Shown here one piece after another: positions 62,862-64,000 of a DNA stretch of 64,000 bases; position 1 is the first letter of the stretch; each line of letters opens with the position of its first letter. Origin of the DNA: Qipengyuania pelagi (GTDB lineage: Bacteria > Pseudomonadota > Alphaproteobacteria > Sphingomonadales > Sphingomonadaceae); NCBI RefSeq assembly GCF_009827295.1, contig NZ_WTYD01000004.1, positions 1 through 64,000 of the forward strand, read 5' to 3'. Made by a program: the position numbers and the translations under genes. The notes beneath the pieces were generated by a model. The model was not told the origin of the DNA. It was given only the letters and a program-made list of their open reading frames with translations, and searched no databases.

Positions 62862-64000
62862 ATGACGCATTTTTCGAAGCTCGGATGGTTTGCTGCGGCG
62901 ACAATGGTGGTTCCCATGCCCGTCACGGCGATGGACACCTTGGCAGATGAAAATGACGCCGTCATCGCCGCGCTGGACAATGCCATCGATGCCGCGACTG
63001 CGCGGGATGTTTTCAATACGCCTGAAACCGAGCTCGCCGTCTGGGAGAGGCTTTATACGAGAGCCAGGGGCGCAGACCATCCCGCCGACCTGATGGCGCG
63101 CGCGGCCCTCGGATATGGTATCGCGCTCTATTACAGCGAAAGATACGAAGAGGCCGAAGCCAGGGTCGACGAGGCGCGGACACTGGCGGCAACGCTCGGA
63201 CAGGCGGCCGATCCCTGGAGGTATCGGCTGCTGAGCTACGCATCGCTCGTCGCCGGGGAGCGCGGCAAGCAGGACCAATCGAAAGCCTTCGCCGAGGAAG
63301 CGCGCGCTTCGGCCAAAACCCTGTATGGTGAAGACAGTGCGGAAATGGGTCTGGCACTCAACGCCACCGCGCTGACGCACTGGATCGCGGGCGACCTTCC
63401 CGCGGCGCGCGATGCGATGTGCCACGCCGCCGACCTCGCCGAGGCACACCTCCCTGCATCCGATTACATGGTGTCGAACAACATGTTCTCCTGCGCGGTC
63501 GCCGAGAGCATGGTCAGCGATGACGACGATAAAGTCATAGAGTATCTCGCGCGGGCATCGGCTTTCGCGCTCGCGAACCTTCCGGCGGACCATTCGCGCA
63601 TGGGCTATATCTTCAACAGCCACACGAACATGATGGGTCGTCTGGGCCGACATGGCGAGGTCGAGGCGCTGTCGCGCAAGGCAATCAACCTGTATGCCGA
63701 TGCCGGGCTGGGGGACACGCTGGTGGTCCTCAACGTCCATTCGACGCTGTCGGGCAGCCTGCTGGCACAAGGCAAGCTCGAACAGGCGCTGGATGTGGCG
63801 CTTGCCCTCATCGAGAAAGCCGAGCGGAGATCGGCCCTTTCATCGCCCGGCCTCATCCCGCAAGCGCATGGCAATGCCGCACAAGCCTATATCGGGATGG
63901 GGAAGCTGCGCGAGGCCGCGGACCATCTTCGTGAGGCCATCCGCCTCTATCAGACGGAAAAGTCCGAGATGCTGGGCATGGCGACCAGCCAGATGCGCGC
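62862..64000 (+). CDS. Exported TPR-repeat protein, runs off the window
   Basis: The first 380 residues of a longer protein are visible. The start at 62862 has GGGGAGG upstream, and a signal peptide (LGWFAAATMVVPMPVTAMD) follows. Tetratricopeptide-like repeats are then seen from about residue 75: GYGIALYYSERYEEAEARVD, ALNATALTHWIAGDLPAARD, GRHGEVEALSRKAINLYADA and AHGNAAQAYIGMGKLREAAD. In sphingomonads such proteins often end in a CHAT peptidase domain, but that part is outside the window. It probably acts in the periplasm as a scaffold or sensor. Confidence 0.78.
   Translation, partial: MTHFSKLGWFAAATMVVPMPVTAMDTLADENDAVIAALDNAIDAATARDVFNTPETELAVWERLYTRARGADHPADLMARAALGYGIALYYSERYEEAEARVDEARTLAATLGQAADPWRYRLLSYASLVAGERGKQDQSKAFAEEARASAKTLYGEDSAEMGLALNATALTHWIAGDLPAARDAMCHAADLAEAHLPASDYMVSNNMFSCAVAESMVSDDDDKVIEYLARASAFALANLPADHSRMGYIFNSHTNMMGRLGRHGEVEALSRKAINLYADAGLGDTLVVLNVHSTLSGSLLAQGKLEQALDVALALIEKAERRSALSSPGLIPQAHGNAAQAYIGMGKLREAADHLREAIRLYQTEKSEMLGMATSQMR

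Overview
The window looks like a GC-rich alphaproteobacterial chromosome, most likely Sphingomonadales (Erythrobacteraceae or Sphingomonadaceae). I infer this from the protein families: a CC_3452-type secreted protein, UPF0262, DUF3072, a 41-residue L36, a Tat-dependent CopA and gene-dense overlapping operons. No tRNA, rRNA or CRISPR array was seen.

Positions 1-19703 are a broken comM gene (YifB/ComM Mg-chelatase-like AAA+ ATPase) carrying two separate insertions. An IS91-type element (tyrosine recombinase plus HUH transposase) abuts the first comM fragment at about 2610. A 16.2 kb genomic island occupies about 2898-19100. The island ends carry 26-bp inverted repeats (25/26 identical), and an 11-bp piece of comM is present at both junctions. 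Joining the ends gives a nearly symmetric 60-bp sequence resembling a serine-integrase attP. The left part of the island holds a 160-residue protein, two ParB-like proteins and a large serine recombinase in an overlapping operon, with a divergent HTH protein. The centre holds a type I restriction-modification operon, hsdM-hsdS-hsdR. Its hsdS is half-size, and its last gene encodes a 1019-residue protein with a nucleoside-phosphorylase-like N-terminus and an NTPase-like middle lacking a visible P-loop. The right part holds a two-helix membrane protein, an IS1595/ISXO2-type transposase and a divergent DUF6471 protein, with two near-palindromic operators between the last two. I read the island as a site-specific element carrying defence cargo.

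From 19704 to about 43000 the window is mostly housekeeping: an HxlR regulator divergent from a secreted protein, a HAD hydrolase, rpmJ, galE, a DUF4136-like lipoprotein, an M14 carboxypeptidase, an operon UPF0262-GH25-like-cdd-LD-carboxypeptidase, dnaB, a phospholipase D-like protein, rpoZ, ftsH, exoD, an acyl/aldehyde catabolism cluster (MaoC, two aldehyde dehydrogenases, flavin reductase, enoyl-CoA hydratase), a Ca/Na antiporter and a split YeeE/YedE pair.

From 43000 to 64000 the window is rich in ion and metal handling. It holds a four-gene Mn/Zn/Fe-type ABC importer, a complete Mrp-type Na+/H+ antiporter operon with an MrpA-MrpB fusion, and a copper-type locus. In the copper locus a CsoR-family repressor heads a five-gene operon (DUF2231, DUF411, glutaredoxin-MauE, DUF305) and lies divergent from copA-copB across a G-tract operator. 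A bioF-bioD-bioA operon follows, and the window ends inside a secreted TPR-type protein.
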